Both the position numbers and the translations under genes were made by a program. Below the pieces are notes generated by a model, which was not told the origin of the DNA, did no database searches, and was given only the letters and a program-made list of their open reading frames with translations. A DNA stretch of 64,000 nucleotides from Bacteroidales bacterium UBA1392 (GTDB lineage Bacteria > Bacteroidota > Bacteroidia > Bacteroidales > UBA932), in NCBI GenBank assembly GCA_002305275.1, contig DBQO01000020.1, positions 3,725 to 67,724 on the forward strand, read 5' to 3'. This document shows positions 25,507 through 35,325 of this stretch, in pieces. How positions within the stretch are numbered: position 1 is the stretch's first letter; every line of letters starts with the position of its first letter.

Positions 25507-28500
25507 TTTCTTGCATTCACAAACATTTCTATCCACGGAGTTACCACATCGTTACGATGTCCGTACGGGTAATAGGCCCAGTTCCACGGGCGAACGCAGC
25601 GCTCCGGATGGGGCATCATGGCAAGGTGTCGTCCATCTTCGCTGCATACTCCTGCAACAGCTTCAGGTGAGCCGTTAGGATTGCCGGGATATGCATCGTA
25701 GCTATACTTGAGAGCTATGTTATACTCAGATATAGGCTTAGGAAACTCAAATTTACCCTCACCGTGAGCTATCCAGACTCCCAGTTTACAACCCTGAAGG
25801 GACTTTAGCATAATTGCAGGTGATTCGGGGATGGTAACTCCTATAAATCCGCTCTCAAATTTGCCTGAGGCATTGTGACGTAGCTTAGGTGCGGAAGCCC
25901 TATCTGAAAGGCTAATATAACCAAGCTCTCCCATCAATTGACACCCATTACAAACGCCAAGGCTTAGTGTATCTTTACGAGCAAAGAAACGCTCGATGGT
26001 CTCCTTTGCCCTTTTGTTATACATCAACGTACCTGCCCAGCCTTTAGCCGATCCGAGTGTGTCGGCGTTGGAAAATCCTCCTACAAAGACCACCATCTGA
26101 GCCTCTTCCAAAGTCTCTCGTCCGCTGGTTAAGTCGGTAGTGTGAACATCTTTTACTTCGAAGCCGGCCAGGTAGAGAGCCCATGCCATCTCCCTTTCTC
26201 CATTGGATCCTTTTTCTCTGATAATTGCTGCAACGGGACGCTTTGAGGGCTGTTCAGGCCTCTTTCCTGAGAATCCATTGGGAAATCGATAGGTGAGGGG
26301 CTGGAGTTTGTATTGAGCGTATCTCTTGGCAGCTTTCTCTTCTCCTGACTGTAGTTTATCGAATAGATATGAAGTTTTGTACCAAGTATCGCGCATCTTG
26401 TCGATATCGATGTCCAGACTATATGATGAGAGTTTGAGAGTCAGCTTCCTTTCCTGTTGCCATTCTCCGATCTCGTAGAAATTGATGCCCTGGCGGGTCA
26501 GCAGGGAGGCAGCTTCTCCTCCTGAGGTCTGTATGATGACTCCCGGAGCCTCGCAGAAAAGGGCATCAGGTGAGGTGAAACTCAAGTCAATATAGAGTCC
26601 TCCGGTTGTATTGGGGAAACAGGTTTCCAACAGGGTAGTAACCAGGCCTCCGGCTGAAATGTCATGTCCGGAGAGGATATGGCCGTTGCTTATCAGCTCC
26701 TGGATGGTATTGAAACATTTTGCAAAGTATGCGGCATCATCTACGTCAGGAGTATCATTACCCAGGTAACACTTTGTTTGTGCATAAATTGAGCCTCCGA
26801 GTGGATATACGTCGGTATGTGTAAAGGGTATCCAGAGGATGTCACTGCTCTTTGATATCAGGTTGGGGTGGACTGTCTTACGGATATCTTTTGCAGGGCC
26901 CACAGTGGAGACGATCAGAGTTCCGGGGGAGAGTACCTTTGTACCATCGGGATACTTTTGTGTCATTGACAAGGAGTCTTTTCCTGTGGGAATGTTGATG
27001 CCGAGTGCTATTGCAAAGTCAGATGCTGCGCGTACGGCGTTGTATAGGCGTACATCCTCGCCTTCGTTTTTGCAGGGCCACATCCAGTTGGCGCTCAAAG
27101 AGACACTTTTGATACCACCCTCTATCGGAGTCCAAACCATATTGGTGAGAGCCTCGGCTATTGCCATTCTGGAACCGGCTTCAGAGTCTATCAAGGCTAC
27201 GGCGGGAGCATGACCGATAGAGGTGGCAATGCCCTCGTTGTCGTCATAACCTATCGCTGTAACTCCGAGATTATTTAGCGGAAGTTGGATTTCACCCGTA
27301 CTCTGTTGGCAGGCAATCAGTCCGGTAACGGAGCGGTCAACCTTGTTAATAAGCCAATCCTTGCAGGCCACTGACTCTATTTGCAGTACTTTTTCTATAG
27401 AGGATAGGAGTTCATCTGCAGAAAAATTGCTTGGAGAGGGTACACCTTTGTAATCGTAGTTGACGGTGTTGTCCGTCATGACTGTTCCGGGTGTAGTTCC
27501 AAGCATATCTTCTATAGTGAGGTCTATAGGTACCTCGCCTGTCTGAAAGTTTTTTAAAGTGAAGTTGTGTTGCCCCGTAGTTTTGCCTATTCTATATAGA
27601 GGCGCACGTTCTCTTTCGGCTATTCTGCTAAGTTCATCCACATCCTTACTCTTCATTACCAGTCCCATACGCTCCTGAGATTCGTTACCGATAATCTCTT
27701 TAGCGGAAAGCGTAGGATCGCCAACGGGGAGGCAGCTGATGTCAATGGTGCCGCCACTATGTTCTACAAGCTCCGAGAGGCAGTTTAGATGTCCGCCGGC
27801 TCCATGGTCATGCACTGATATTATGGTGTTGTGCTCTTTCTCTGCGATAGCCCTAATGGTATTGTAGACGCACTTCTGCATCTCCGGGTTGGAGCGTTGT
27901 ATTGCATTAAGCTCTATAGCATTGGCAAATTCTCCGGTGGCTACCGACGACACGGCTCCTCCACCCATTCCTATGCGATAATTGTCGCCTCCGAGCAGAA
28001 TAATCTCATCATCTGCCTCGGGAGAACCCTTTAAGGAGTCTTTCTTTTTGGCGTAGCCCACACCTCCCGCGAGCATGATCACCTTGTCAAAGCCATAATC
28101 AATTCCCTCTTCCGAGTGTTCGAAGGTGTAGAGCGAGCCGCATATAAGGGGTTGTCCAAACTTATTGCCAAAGTCTGATGCACCGTTGGATGCCTTGAGG
28201 AGTATCTCCAATGGAGTTTGGTAGAGCCATTTTCTGGGAGGTCTGCACTCCCATACTCTCTCTTTTTCACCTTCAAAGCGGGGATACGAGGTCATATAAA
28301 CCGCAGTTCCCGCTATTGGGAAGGCTCCTTTGCCACCTGCAATGCGGTCTCTGATCTCTCCTCCGGTACCTGTAGCTGCTCCGTTGAAGGGCTCCACCGT
28401 AGTGGGAAAATTGTGTGTTTCCGCTTTCAGCGAAATGACGGTCTCATGTTTGCTTTTTACAAAAAAATCGGGTTTGTCGCCTGATGCAGGGTGGAAAAGG

Positions 28501-29159
28501 TGGACCAGCGGACCCTCGACAAATGCACAATTGTCCTTGTACGCAGAGACGATCCTATCCGGATTGAGTTTTGATGTCTTCTTAATCATACTGAAAAGGG
28601 ATGAAGGCATCTCCTTTCCGTCTATAATGAATGTACCGTTGAAAATCTTGTGGCGACAATGTTCGGAATTGACCTGTGAAAAGCCGAACACTTCAGAATC
28701 TGTGAGAGGTCTGCCAATACGGTCGCTCAGAGCGTGCAAATAGGCAATTTCTTCTTCTGAAAGAGCGAGACCTTCCTCTATGTTGTATTTATCTAAATCG
28801 GTGATCTGTTTTACCGGTTCAAATATATTATCGGTTGTAAAAATCTCCTGGTCAAGTCCGTTGTAGAGGCGCTGGAGCATCTTGTCAATCTCAGCATCCG
28901 GTCCGGATACCGGAAAATACTCTTCCATCCTCACAATACCTTCGATATTCATATTATGTGCAATCTCCGTTGCAGTGGTACTCCAGGGAGTCACCATCTC
29001 TCTCCTGGGGCCGGCGAAAAAACCCTCAATATTTTCCGTACCGAGGTGTTCAGCTCCGGAGAAGAGCCAAGTCAGAGCCTGAATATTGTCATTGCTTAGT
29101 TTTATATCGCTCTTAACGGCTACGATAGTGCCTGTACTACATTTGAAGAATGAAATCAT
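25482..29159 (-). CDS. purL: Phosphoribosylformylglycinamidine synthase
   Basis: The single-chain PurL of about 1,225 residues performs the glutamine- and ATP-dependent fourth step of purine synthesis. The order is an N-terminal linker, two AIRS-like synthase halves ('SVHDHGAGGHLNCLSELVEHSGG' landmark, cited in part) and a C-terminal class I glutaminase with Cys in 'GVCNGCQLM' and His/Glu in 'PHPER'. The frame is open to 29189, but a -7 box overlaps that start, so MISFFKCSTG at 29159 is preferred. The final residues and the stop are built from the 7-bp repeat at 25479-25499. Confidence 0.95.
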   Translation of the reverse strand: MISFFKCSTGTIVAVKSDIKLSNDNIQALTWLFSGAEHLGTENIEGFFAGPRREMVTPWSTTATEIAHNMNIEGIVRMEEYFPVSGPDAEIDKMLQRLYNGLDQEIFTTDNIFEPVKQITDLDKYNIEEGLALSEEEIAYLHALSDRIGRPLTDSEVFGFSQVNSEHCRHKIFNGTFIIDGKEMPSSLFSMIKKTSKLNPDRIVSAYKDNCAFVEGPLVHLFHPASGDKPDFFVKSKHETVISLKAETHNFPTTVEPFNGAATGTGGEIRDRIAGGKGAFPIAGTAVYMTSYPRFEGEKERVWECRPPRKWLYQTPLEILLKASNGASDFGNKFGQPLICGSLYTFEHSEEGIDYGFDKVIMLAGGVGYAKKKDSLKGSPEADDEIILLGGDNYRIGMGGGAVSSVATGEFANAIELNAIQRSNPEMQKCVYNTIRAIAEKEHNTIISVHDHGAGGHLNCLSELVEHSGGTIDISCLPVGDPTLSAKEIIGNESQERMGLVMKSKDVDELSRIAERERAPLYRIGKTTGQHNFTLKNFQTGEVPIDLTIEDMLGTTPGTVMTDNTVNYDYKGVPSPSNFSADELLSSIEKVLQIESVACKDWLINKVDRSVTGLIACQQSTGEIQLPLNNLGVTAIGYDDNEGIATSIGHAPAVALIDSEAGSRMAIAEALTNMVWTPIEGGIKSVSLSANWMWPCKNEGEDVRLYNAVRAASDFAIALGINIPTGKDSLSMTQKYPDGTKVLSPGTLIVSTVGPAKDIRKTVHPNLISKSSDILWIPFTHTDVYPLGGSIYAQTKCYLGNDTPDVDDAAYFAKCFNTIQELISNGHILSGHDISAGGLVTTLLETCFPNTTGGLYIDLSFTSPDALFCEAPGVIIQTSGGEAASLLTRQGINFYEIGEWQQERKLTLKLSSYSLDIDIDKMRDTWYKTSYLFDKLQSGEEKAAKRYAQYKLQPLTYRFPNGFSGKRPEQPSKRPVAAIIREKGSNGEREMAWALYLAGFEVKDVHTTDLTSGRETLEEAQMVVFVGGFSNADTLGSAKGWAGTLMYNKRAKETIERFFARKDTLSLGVCNGCQLMGELGYISLSDRASAPKLRHNASGKFESGFIGVTIPESPAIMLKSLQGCKLGVWIAHGEGKFEFPKPISEYNIALKYSYDAYPGNPNGSPEAVAGVCSEDGRHLAMMPHPERCVRPWNWAYYPYGHRNDVVTPWIEMFVNARNWCLAVGR

Positions 29160-29186
29160 ATCACAAGAGATTTTGGAAATATCATA

Positions 29187-29194
29187 CAAAAGTA
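29187..29194 (-). promoter_or_regulatory. purL -7 box
   Basis: TACTTTTG on the minus strand lies 28 bp before ATG 29159 and overlaps the alternative start codon at 29189, which argues for the downstream start. No -33 TTG was seen. No PurR-type or riboswitch element was recognised. Confidence 0.5.
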
Positions 29195-29261
29195 GTGCTT
29201 TTTGAGAGATATATCAGTTTTATTCCCCAAATTTGTGACAAGGATATAAACAAGTTATCAA

Positions 29262-30602
29262 ATGGAGTTTTCGGAGAGTCTGTATGACGAAATGCTTGAA
29301 TGGCTTTTCACACGTTTTCCCTCATATCAGAGAGTAGGTGATAGGGCTTTTAAGCCCGGTCTGGCCACAATGCGTGAATTCATTTCCCAACTTGGAGAGC
29401 CTCAGTCAGCCTACAGTGTAATCCATATAGCCGGCACCAATGGTAAAGGTTCGGTTTCACACATGACTGCTTCGGCCCTTGCGTGCTGTGGAATGAAGGT
29501 GGGACTCTATACTTCTCCTCACCTCAGAGATTTCCGTGAGAGGATGAAAATCATATCGAAAGGGACGACAGGTTGTTCCTATGAGATGATCTCAAAAGAG
29601 GAAGTATTTGCTTTCATGGAGAGATACCGTGACTTCCTTGATACTTACAACCCCTCATTCTTTGAAATCACCACGGCTATGGCATTTGACTGGTTTCGTA
29701 GCAGAGGGGTTGAGTTAGCTGTGATAGAATGCGGGCTGGGGGGCCGTCTGGACTCCACAAATGTGGTAACTCCATTGCTCTCGGTGATTACCAATATAGG
29801 ATTGGAGCATCGGGAATATCTTGGTCACACATTGGAAGAAATAGCTCGTGAAAAAGCGGGTATCATCAAGAGAGGGGTACCTGCACTTATAGGAGAGCGC
29901 CAGCCGGAGACAAGTAAGGTCTTTGAAGAGATCGCTGCTGAGGTGGCCTCTTCGGGACTCTTTTTTGCCGAGGAACTTCCACTTTTCTTGCCTTTGTCCC
30001 CTGAAGAAATAGACCTCAAAGGAGATTACCAGCAGCGCAATCTTCGCACCGTTTCTGCCATCTTTTCATTATTAATTGGAAAAGGATTGCTCCATGTCGC
30101 GGATAGCGGGTGTGATATTGCAGCGTTGTCTTACGGAGTCTCAAATGCCGCCACCTTTACCGGTCTGCATGGAAGATGGGAGACTCTTAGAAAGAGGGCA
30201 GATTCAGGCGGTATTGCAGGTAAGGCTCCTATAATATGTGATACTGCCCACAATGCCCACGCTTTGCGGTGGGTCAGGGAGCAGATTGACAAGATTTCTT
30301 GTGATTATGACAATATTTTCCTTATATTGGGAGTGGTTGCGGACAAGGATGTGGATGGCATAGCTTCCTATCTGCCCCGGGATGTCAACTTTATTTTGAC
30401 CAATAGTGAAGGGGAGAGGGCTTTGCCTGCTGCAAAACTGGCTGACAGGCTTTCGGATCACGGCATAAACGGTCGTATAACCCATTCAGTCAGTGAGGCG
30501 CTGGAGATGGCGGATTCATTGGCAGGCGAAGAGGATCTGATATTCATTTGCGGCAGCAATTTTGTCGTGGCAGAAGTGTTGGAGATAGTATGTAGTGTGT
30601 AG
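29262..30602 (+). CDS. folC: Bifunctional folylpolyglutamate / dihydrofolate synthase
   Basis: The 446-residue ATP-dependent ligase of the Mur family has the P-loop 'GTNGKGSVSH' near residue 65, the folate-site landmark 'GLYTSPHLRDFRERM' and the central 'ECGLGGRLDSTNV'. It adds glutamate to dihydropteroate and folates. The last codons (after 'AEVLEI') and the TAG stop are made by a heptad repeat that starts at 30586, so the C-terminus has been reshaped by the repeat. Confidence 0.93.
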   Translation: MEFSESLYDEMLEWLFTRFPSYQRVGDRAFKPGLATMREFISQLGEPQSAYSVIHIAGTNGKGSVSHMTASALACCGMKVGLYTSPHLRDFRERMKIISKGTTGCSYEMISKEEVFAFMERYRDFLDTYNPSFFEITTAMAFDWFRSRGVELAVIECGLGGRLDSTNVVTPLLSVITNIGLEHREYLGHTLEEIAREKAGIIKRGVPALIGERQPETSKVFEEIAAEVASSGLFFAEELPLFLPLSPEEIDLKGDYQQRNLRTVSAIFSLLIGKGLLHVADSGCDIAALSYGVSNAATFTGLHGRWETLRKRADSGGIAGKAPIICDTAHNAHALRWVREQIDKISCDYDNIFLILGVVADKDVDGIASYLPRDVNFILTNSEGERALPAAKLADRLSDHGINGRITHSVSEALEMADSLAGEEDLIFICGSNFVVAEVLEIVCSV

Positions 30603-30763
30603 TATGTAGTGTGTAGTGTGTAGTGTGTAGTGTGTAGTTTGTAGTGTGTAGTTTGTAGTGTGTAGTTTGTAGTGTGTAGTGTATAGTGTGTAGTGTATAG
30701 TGTATAGTGTGTAGTATGTAGTAAGGAGTGTTGCGGGTTACGAGGTGAGGGTTCGAGGAAGTT
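30586..30763 (+). repeat. Long heptad array at the 3' end of folC
   Basis: About 20 uninterrupted heptads of the form TAGTGTG, with variants TAGTATG, TAGTTTG and TAGTGTA, run from 30586 to 30725. They then change into a second heptad type (GCGGGTT, ACGAGGT, GAGGGTT, CGAGGAA) up to 30760. The third unit provides the folC stop codon. Bases 30734-30747 share 14 bp with 61997-62010, 3' of the GH13 gene. Confidence 0.95.
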
Positions 30764-30908
30764 TAGAGTAATTAGAGTAGGTAGAGATAGGTAGAGTAAG
30801 TAGAGTAAGTAGAGTAAGTATAGTAGGTAGAGTAGGTATAGTAGGTATAGTAGGTATAGTAGGTATAGTAGGTAGAGTAAGTAGAGTAAGTAGAGTAAGT
30901 AGAGTGAG
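30764..30908 (+). repeat. Sixteen-unit 9-bp tandem array
   Basis: Units of TAGAGTAAG and TATAGTAGG repeat every 9 bp with one 10-bp exception at 30782-30791. The variants are grouped (AAG units, a block of TATAGTAGG, then AAG again), which suggests local duplication. A degenerate AT-rich stretch with TAAG words fills 30909-30989 up to the M19 peptidase start. The stretch 30603-30989 holds no gene. Confidence 0.95.
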
Positions 30909-30989
30909 GAACGGACTAAGTAAGTAATAAAAATTATAAGTAAGTGATAATAAGTTTTAAGTAAATAATATTTCATATAATAGACAGTA

Positions 30990-32081
30990 ATGCAAAGGAT
31001 TAGATTCGTTTCGGCAATTTTGCTTTTTGTGGCGGCAATAGTTTTCTTTTTGGGATGCACTGAGGAAACGGTAGAGAAGAGGGTTGCACGCTTGCATAAG
31101 AAGATGTTTACAATCGATACTCACAACGATTTTTCCATGTGGCTTGAGAATCCGAATGGTGACTATGGAGTAAAGGGAGGGCAGGTCTCATTCCAACAGA
31201 TGCATGATGGCGGTTTGGATGCCGCTTTCTTTGCAGCGTATCAGGATCAGGGACCCATTGATCCGGAATTCCATCGTTTTGCGCGAGAATATGCAGACAC
31301 ACTGATATTTTGCCTGAAACAATATGCTGAGAAGCATAGCGACCTTGGTGCCGTTGCTACCTCCATAGAGGAGATGAAAGCGCTCAAGAAGGCGGGCAAG
31401 GTGGCACTCTTCCTCTCAATAGAGAATGCCTGCTGTATTGGCGATTCACTGCCGCTGGTTCAATATTATTATGATCAGGGCGTAAGGATGATAGGGCTGA
31501 CTCACAATGGCAACAATGCCATAGCAGATGCCGGAACCACGAAAGTAAAATTGCACGGAGGTCTTTCTGATTTCGGTAAAGAGGTGATTGCTGAGATGAA
31601 TCGTCTCGGTATTGTGGTTGACCTGTCTCACGCTTCCAGAGATGCTACTCTCCAGGCGGTTCAGGTAAGTAAAACCCCTATTATTGCGAGTCACTCCTGT
31701 GTTTTCGCGGTTCGAGAACTATCACGCAATCTTACCGACGAAGAGATCATAGCAATTGCTGAAAAGGGAGGAGTAGTGCATCTGGCCCTCGATGCCTGGC
31801 TATTGCGTTATGGACCCGATTACGATGCTGCTTCGCTGGATGATTTTATGAAACATCTGCATTACGTCATTGACCTGGTCGGAATCGACCATGTAGGTGT
31901 AGGAAGTGATTTTGACGGAGGTGGCGGATTGACTGACTGTAAGGATATGAGCGAGTATCACAACCTCACCAAACGCCTGATCGAAGAGGGGTTCTCCGAT
32001 GAGGAGATAATAAAGATCTGGGGAGGAAACTTCCTCCGGGTATTTGAGGCGGTAGAGCGTTACGCAAAAGAACAACGTTGA
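30990..32081 (+). CDS. Membrane dipeptidase, M19 family, lipoprotein
   Basis: The 363-residue lipoprotein has lipobox 'FFLGC' (Cys23). The M19 renal-dipeptidase-like barrel contains 'DTHNDF' (metal ligands), a bridging glutamate in 'LSIENA', 'DLSHAS', 'IASHSCVFAV' and 'GVGSDFDGG'. It hydrolyses dipeptides, including those with a C-terminal D-residue, outside the cytoplasm. The gene follows the repeat arrays, with no recognisable consensus promoter. A heptad tract begins 2 bp after its stop. Confidence 0.9.
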   Translation: MQRIRFVSAILLFVAAIVFFLGCTEETVEKRVARLHKKMFTIDTHNDFSMWLENPNGDYGVKGGQVSFQQMHDGGLDAAFFAAYQDQGPIDPEFHRFAREYADTLIFCLKQYAEKHSDLGAVATSIEEMKALKKAGKVALFLSIENACCIGDSLPLVQYYYDQGVRMIGLTHNGNNAIADAGTTKVKLHGGLSDFGKEVIAEMNRLGIVVDLSHASRDATLQAVQVSKTPIIASHSCVFAVRELSRNLTDEEIIAIAEKGGVVHLALDAWLLRYGPDYDAASLDDFMKHLHYVIDLVGIDHVGVGSDFDGGGGLTDCKDMSEYHNLTKRLIEEGFSDEEIIKIWGGNFLRVFEAVERYAKEQR

Positions 32082-32083
32082 TA

Positions 32084-32139
32084 GTTGCGAGTTTTGAAGT
32101 CCGAGTTCTTAGTTTTGAATTCTGCGGTTCGAGTCAGAT
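32084..32139 (+). repeat. Heptad tract 3' of the M19 dipeptidase gene
   Basis: Eight consecutive heptads with pattern GTTnnGA (GTTGCGA, GTTTTGA, AGTCCGA, GTTCTTA, GTTTTGA, ATTCTGC, GGTTCGA, GTCAGAT) start 2 bases after the stop and run into the 3' end of the converging transporter gene. Confidence 0.7.
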
Positions 32140-33486
32140 AGTCCAAATTAAGAATCCCAAGCTGATAATTATTCCTGAAATCAAAAGATTTATCAGGCAG
32201 TAGCCCATTATATCCCTTGCTCCGAGTTTGGCTATGGCGAGTGCCGGAATGGCCCAAAAAGGTTGTATCAGATTCGTCCAGGCATCGCCCCAGGCAATAG
32301 CCATTCCCGTGACGGCGGGGGAGACTCCCAAAGCAGCTCCCGCAGGCATCATTATAGGTCCCTGAACAGCCCATTGACCTCCGCCCGATGGTATGAATAT
32401 ATTGACCAGGCCTGCACTGAGGAAGGTCAGAAGGGGAAATGTATTTTCATTAGAAATTTTAACGAATAGAGTGCTTATTTCTCCCGCTAGCGAAACACCC
32501 TCAGCGGAGGTTCCTGTCATTATACCCATTATTCCGGCATAAAATGGAAACTGGAGCAGGATACCTGCGCTACCTGCCGCTGCTTTGTTGAGTGATTTGA
32601 CATAGGCGATAGGGGTCTTATGAAACACTATTCCAAGGAAAAGGAAGAGCATTATCACTGAGTTTAAATCCAATGACTCGCCACGTACGAAGAGTTTCAT
32701 TACGAGAAAAGCAAACCCCATCAAAGCTATAATCATGGAGATGACAATGCTATTTTCGGCCTTTTCAGCCGGAGTCGAGGGTTTGAAAGAGCTCTCATCC
32801 TCCTCTTCCTTCAGTAGTCTCGGGTCCACTTCCACCACCTCTTTGCCATTGGGATGCATGAGGGAATTGGCTACTACCAATGCAATTATTACAAATAGGC
32901 AAATCCCCAGATTATATAGAGAAAGAATGGTATTGCCGATTGCAATTGGTTCCGTCACCACACCCATTGTGACTGCGGAGAGTGCAGCACCGGGAGTGGC
33001 AAGTGCAAGAGGAATGGAGCCTGAGATGCCTCCATGCCATACCAAAAATCCGCTATAAGCGGAGGCAATCAGCAGACGATAATCTACGCCCCGCATTTTA
33101 CGTGCAATGGATTTGGCGAATACCACTCCGATTATGAGACCGAAACCCCAGTTGATCCAGCAGGCCAGTGCCGAAACAAGGGAGACTAAAGCTATCGCCC
33201 CAACAGCTCTTTTAGGCATGGATGCCAATTTCTCGAGTCCCCTTTTGACAGCGGGGGCATCGGCCAAAGTGGAACCGCAGACCAATACCAGAGCCATTTG
33301 CATGGAAAAAGCGAGTAGTTCCCACACGCCATTGCCCCAATTGTTCAAGACTTCCAACGGTGTCTGTTTGCATACGGGTATTGCAACAGCAAATGAAATG
33401 AATGTTAGCAGCAAAGCAAAAATGAAGGGCTCAGGCAAATACCTTTGTACTAAGCGCACACTGGCGTTGACCATTTTTCTGAACAT
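32134..33486 (-). CDS. Short-chain fatty acid transporter (AtoE/TIGR00366 family)
   Basis: The 450-residue membrane protein has about twelve hydrophobic segments. AtoE-family landmarks are 'RYLPEPFIFALLLTF', 'CWINWGFGLIIGVVFAK' and 'FIPSGGGQWAVQGPIM'. The family is linked to uptake or exchange of short-chain fatty acids such as butyrate or acetoacetate. Here it may export or import fermentation acids, in line with the acyl-CoA ligase operon. It is a single gene with a -7 box at 33513-33520. Confidence 0.87.
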   Translation of the reverse strand: MFRKMVNASVRLVQRYLPEPFIFALLLTFISFAVAIPVCKQTPLEVLNNWGNGVWELLAFSMQMALVLVCGSTLADAPAVKRGLEKLASMPKRAVGAIALVSLVSALACWINWGFGLIIGVVFAKSIARKMRGVDYRLLIASAYSGFLVWHGGISGSIPLALATPGAALSAVTMGVVTEPIAIGNTILSLYNLGICLFVIIALVVANSLMHPNGKEVVEVDPRLLKEEEDESSFKPSTPAEKAENSIVISMIIALMGFAFLVMKLFVRGESLDLNSVIMLFLFLGIVFHKTPIAYVKSLNKAAAGSAGILLQFPFYAGIMGIMTGTSAEGVSLAGEISTLFVKISNENTFPLLTFLSAGLVNIFIPSGGGQWAVQGPIMMPAGAALGVSPAVTGMAIAWGDAWTNLIQPFWAIPALAIAKLGARDIMGYCLINLLISGIIISLGFLIWTI

Positions 33487-33512
33487 AATAACGGCTTTTG
33501 AGAATTAATTTT

Positions 33513-33540
33513 CAAAGTTACTCTAAAATAGATACTTTTG
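33513..33540. promoter_or_regulatory. Divergent -7 boxes
   Basis: On the minus strand 33513-33520 reads TAACTTTG (transporter gene), and on the plus strand 33533-33540 reads TACTTTTG (SulP gene). Both fit TAnnTTTG. The -33 elements are weak. Confidence 0.5.
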
Positions 33541-33583
33541 TGCTCGAAATTGAAAAGATAATCGAATTAATTCAGCATTCTAA

Positions 33584-35308
33584 ATGAAAACCAGACTGGC
33601 GCAACTTTATAGACCTAAATTTTTCGAACTTTTTCAGAAAGGTAAATACGACAAACAGACTTTTGTACAGGATTTTATTGCGGGAGTAATTGTTGGTATA
33701 GTGGCTCTACCTCTTGCAATCGCTTTCGGTATCGCTTCCGGTGTTACACCACAACAGGGTTTGATTACCGCCGTTGTTGCCGGTTTTCTTACATCTTTAT
33801 TAGGAGGGTCACATTTCCTGATAGGGGGTCCGACCGGAGCTTTTATCGTAATAGTGGCCGGCATTGTGGGAGAATTTGGAATCCAGGGTCTCATAATAGC
33901 TACCATTCTGGCGGGAATCATGCTGGTATTTATGGGGATCTTCAAGCTGGGAACTTTGATAAAATTCATCCCTTATCCCATTATCATAGGTTTCACTTCG
34001 GGCATAGCCGTAACTATCTTTTCTACCCAGATCAAAGATTTCTTTGGTATGACTATGGCGGAAGTCCCTTCCAGTTTTCTTGCCAAATGGGGTGCTTACT
34101 TCACCCATCTGGGTTCGATTTCCATTTCCGAGACTTTGATGTCTCTTTTCTGCCTTGCCATAATCATTTTCTGGCCACGAGTCACTAAAAAAGTACCCGG
34201 CTCTCTGATCGCCATAATTGTAGGGACATTTATCTCACTGCTGCTTTCCCGCTTTGCAGGAATAGACTTTGCAACAATAGGCAGCAAGTTTCCGGAACTT
34301 GCGGGAGGAATAGCAATTCCTGAGCCGGTAGCACCGAAAATCACCCTCGACAACGCCGTCAAACTCTTTCAGCCGGCATTTACCATTGCAATACTTTGTG
34401 CAATCGAGTCACTCCTTGCTGCGATGGTTGCAGACGGTGTTACCGGTAAGCGCCATAACTCCAATACCGAACTTATAGGACAGGGAATCACCAACATCAT
34501 TACTCCTCTTTTCGGAGGAATTCCTGCCACCGGAGCCATTGCACGCACCATGACCAATATCAACAACGGGGGTAAAACTCCCGTAGCAGGTATTATTCAT
34601 TCCTTAGTGCTACTGATGATTTTCCTCTTCCTCATGCCTTATGCCATCTACATACCGCTCTCTTGTCTTGCAGCAATCCTTGTAATGGTAGCCTACAATA
34701 TGAGTGAGTGGAGGACATTCAGGTATCTCCTCAAAGGCGACAGGGCCGATGTGATTGTGTTGCTGATTACCTTCTTCCTGACAGTGCTCATTGACCTGAC
34801 TGTAGCTATTGAAGTAGGTCTCCTGATGGCTATCATACTCTTTGTAAAACGCGTTTCCGAGACCTCTTCCATTACTGTTATTGAGACCGATTATCTGGCT
34901 GCAACTGAGAATGAAGAAAAAGCCCAGTTGGATAGTACCGAACAACTTTCAGTTCCCAAAGGCGTAGAGATCTTTGAAATCGACGGACCCTTCTTTTTCG
35001 GGCTTGCCAGCAAGATTGACGAGCTTGACCGCACTACCAAACAAGATGTAGTCAAAGTACGCATAATACGTATGCGCAAGGTACCCTTTATCGATTCCAC
35101 AGGGGTAAATAACCTTCGCAGCCTCTACAAACGTTCAAAGAAATCCGGTATTCAAGTTGTTCTCTCCGGAGTCCAGGATAATGTCTATGCTTCACTCGAT
35201 AAGTTCGGTTTACTCCATGAAATAGGCAAGGAGTATGTTTTCCCTCACATTATCCCGGCTCTGGCAAAAGCCACCGAGATGGTGATGGTGAGTGAGAAGA
35301 AAAGGTAG
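33584..35308 (+). CDS. SulP-family anion transporter with STAS domain
   Basis: The 574-residue transporter has a SLC26/SulP membrane core of about 14 segments ('FIAGVIVGIVALPLAIAFGIASG' and 'GGPTGAFIVIVAG' landmarks). A C-terminal cytosolic STAS domain contains 'MRKVPFIDSTGVNNL'. Substrates in the family include sulfate, bicarbonate and C4-dicarboxylates. It converges on the cysteate synthase gene, 17 bp apart, so transport of sulfate or a related anion is attractive, but that is inference from position. Confidence 0.9.
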   Translation: MKTRLAQLYRPKFFELFQKGKYDKQTFVQDFIAGVIVGIVALPLAIAFGIASGVTPQQGLITAVVAGFLTSLLGGSHFLIGGPTGAFIVIVAGIVGEFGIQGLIIATILAGIMLVFMGIFKLGTLIKFIPYPIIIGFTSGIAVTIFSTQIKDFFGMTMAEVPSSFLAKWGAYFTHLGSISISETLMSLFCLAIIIFWPRVTKKVPGSLIAIIVGTFISLLLSRFAGIDFATIGSKFPELAGGIAIPEPVAPKITLDNAVKLFQPAFTIAILCAIESLLAAMVADGVTGKRHNSNTELIGQGITNIITPLFGGIPATGAIARTMTNINNGGKTPVAGIIHSLVLLMIFLFLMPYAIYIPLSCLAAILVMVAYNMSEWRTFRYLLKGDRADVIVLLITFFLTVLIDLTVAIEVGLLMAIILFVKRVSETSSITVIETDYLAATENEEKAQLDSTEQLSVPKGVEIFEIDGPFFFGLASKIDELDRTTKQDVVKVRIIRMRKVPFIDSTGVNNLRSLYKRSKKSGIQVVLSGVQDNVYASLDKFGLLHEIGKEYVFPHIIPALAKATEMVMVSEKKR

Positions 35309-35325
35309 CCTTCCGGAAAATAGAA

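Noticed and set aside
30586..30908. CRISPR array
   Set aside because: Units are 7 and 9 bp with no spacers and no cas genes. It is a simple tandem repeat.
30458..31060. A 200-codon minus-strand frame rich in Leu-Leu-Tyr and Thr-His-Tyr repeats
   Set aside because: It is the translation of the 7-bp and 9-bp tandem arrays, has no family features and overlaps folC and the M19 gene.
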